From: an uncultured Hungatella sp.
GTDB lineage: Bacteria > Bacillota > Clostridia > Lachnospirales > Lachnospiraceae
Reading direction: 5' to 3'
DNA: 5,497 nucleotides
NCBI GenBank assembly: GCA_959018155.1
Contig: CAUEKH010000197.1
Span: 1-5,497 of the forward strand
Shown here: positions 4,740 to 5,497 of the stretch, in pieces
How the letters are laid out: each line of letters opens with the position of its first letter
How positions within the stretch are numbered: position 1 is the first letter of the stretch
Program-made: the position numbers and the translations under genes
The notes under the pieces: model-generated
Told to the model about the DNA's origin: nothing
The model's database searches: none
What the model saw: the letters and a program-made list of their open reading frames with translations, nothing else

Positions 4740-5497
4740 GTAAAAAGTCAAGCGTTAAATGCGAAAAATATCACTGGTTTTTGTGTTCTCTCTTTTTCAC
4801 AATTTCCATTCTGCTTTTTTGTGCATATTCAACAACCTTCTAACTTTGCCATTTCTTCGTTGAAGCGCTCTTCGGCTGTTCCATAGTTAAACAACCGGCG
4901 CGGATAGTTATTGATCCAGATCTCTATCTGTTTTACTGTGTCGCCGGACACCGTGTCAAAATCTGTCCCTTTAGGTACGTGCCGCCGGATCATTCTGTTT
5001 TGATTTTCATTTGACCCCCTTTCGCAACTGCTATATGGGTGACAATAATATAATTTCACTCTGCTTCCTTTTCTGCGCGCTGCCTTCTCCATTCCTTCAA
5101 AGTCCGCAAATTCCGATCCATTATCAACGGTAATTGTTTTAAATACCTTATAAAACATTTTTCCCCATTTTCTTTCAAGCTTATTTAATGATTTAACTAC
5201 TTCCGCGGCCGTATGCCGTTTTAATTCCATGATGATTTCTTTTCTTGTTTTTCTTTCCGTTAATACCAGAAGCGATTTTTTCGATTTCCCCCGAAGTCCA
5301 ACTACTGTGTCCATTTCCCAATGTCCGAACGTTTCTCTTGTATTTACTACTTCCGGGCGTTTTTCTATGCTATCGCCCTTTTGCGCCCGTGTTCTGCGCA
5401 CTTTATCATATTTCTTTTTTTCATTCTTCTTTACCGGCAAATCTTTATTTGTCAAATGAAGGAAAATTCCCTTGTCTATATAACTATAAAGTGTCGT
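4740..5497 (-). mobile_element. IS30-family insertion sequence (partial, boundary approximate)
   Basis: The transposase at 4829-5497 marks an IS30-type element that continues past the window edge. The end downstream of the transposase is placed near 4740 because the stretch 4740-4760, with AAAAAGTCAAGCG, resembles a terminal region and is immediately followed by the ffs promoter area. The opposite terminus is outside the window, so inverted repeats and a target duplication cannot be checked. The boundary is inferred; the true edge could lie anywhere between about 4715 and 4825. Confidence 0.55.
4829..5497 (-). CDS. IS30-family DDE transposase, C-terminal part (partial)
   Basis: Catalyses cut-and-paste or copy-type movement of its insertion sequence. 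222 residues are visible; the reading frame stays open to the window edge, so the N-terminal helix-turn-helix part is missing. A TTG at 5455 is not a genuine start, because LYSYIDKGIFL, a typical IS30 stretch, precedes it in frame. The RNase H-like core carries a complete catalytic triad: Asp in GHWEMD (codon 5311-5309), Asp in TVDNGSEF (5125-5123) and Glu in SSCERGSNENQN (5023-5021). Thirty-three residues separate the second Asp from the Glu, the IS30 spacing. The C-terminus (YPRRLFNYGTAEERFNEEM) is also typical. No frameshift or stop is seen, so the visible part looks intact. It is transcribed towards ffs. IS30 family membership is firm. Confidence 0.95.
   Translation of the reverse strand, partial: TTLYSYIDKGIFLHLTNKDLPVKKNEKKKYDKVRRTRAQKGDSIEKRPEVVNTRETFGHWEMDTVVGLRGKSKKSLLVLTERKTRKEIIMELKRHTAAEVVKSLNKLERKWGKMFYKVFKTITVDNGSEFADFEGMEKAARRKGSRVKLYYCHPYSSCERGSNENQNRMIRRHVPKGTDFDTVSGDTVKQIEIWINNYPRRLFNYGTAEERFNEEMAKLEGC

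Noticed and set aside
4297..4751. Two minus-strand frames of 60 and 79 codons
   Set aside because: They lie over the SRP RNA, its promoter and its terminator. The RNA structure explains the sequence, and the peptides resemble no protein.
4729..4751. Outward-facing promoter using TTGACT (4746-4751) at the IS end
   Set aside because: The position 17 bp downstream reads AAGTCG, which is not a -10 box. The ffs promoter at 4686-4714 is far better.

Overview
The window looks like a core-chromosome segment of a Clostridia member, most likely a Lachnospiraceae-type gut anaerobe. The reasons are a long (about 264 nt) SRP RNA with an Alu domain, as in Gram-positive bacteria, lying upstream of dnaX; strong AAGGAG-type ribosome binding sites; consensus sigma-A promoters; and a Clostridia-like 6-phosphofructokinase. 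Genus and species cannot be fixed from the sequence alone. Every gene I can support lies on the minus strand, so transcription runs from high to low coordinates.

Layout in transcription order. (1) 5497-4829: an IS30-family transposase whose N-terminus lies beyond the window edge, with the end of the insertion sequence probably near 4740. (2) 4714-4334: the SRP RNA gene ffs, with a consensus promoter (TTGACA, 17 bp, TATACT), a 264 nt RNA closed by a perfect 7 bp terminal helix, and an intrinsic terminator. (3) 4333-4082: a gap without a convincing gene. (4) 4067-1836: a 743-residue YyaL/SPATA20-like protein (thioredoxin-like domain plus alpha/alpha barrel). It carries an unusual N-terminal extension of ten hexapeptide repeats encoded by 18 bp tandem repeats, followed by a strong hairpin. 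(5) 1687-1499: a promoter, an operator-like inverted repeat and a structured leader of about 150 nt. (6) 1498-419: a 6-phosphofructokinase with a mixed nucleotide-site signature (GGNGS with PKTIDND). (7) 405-1: the first 135 residues of DnaX, only 13 nt after the pfk stop codon.

The functional links are limited. pfk and dnaX very probably share a transcript, because the dnaX ribosome binding site overlaps the pfk stop codon. This places a glycolytic enzyme and the replication clamp loader under one promoter. ffs and the YyaL-like gene appear to be separate transcription units. The most unusual items are the repeat extension on the YyaL-like protein, the D-to-N change in the phosphofructokinase metal-site motif, and a leader RNA that could form two mutually exclusive helices. 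I found no defence system, CRISPR array, tRNA or phage gene.
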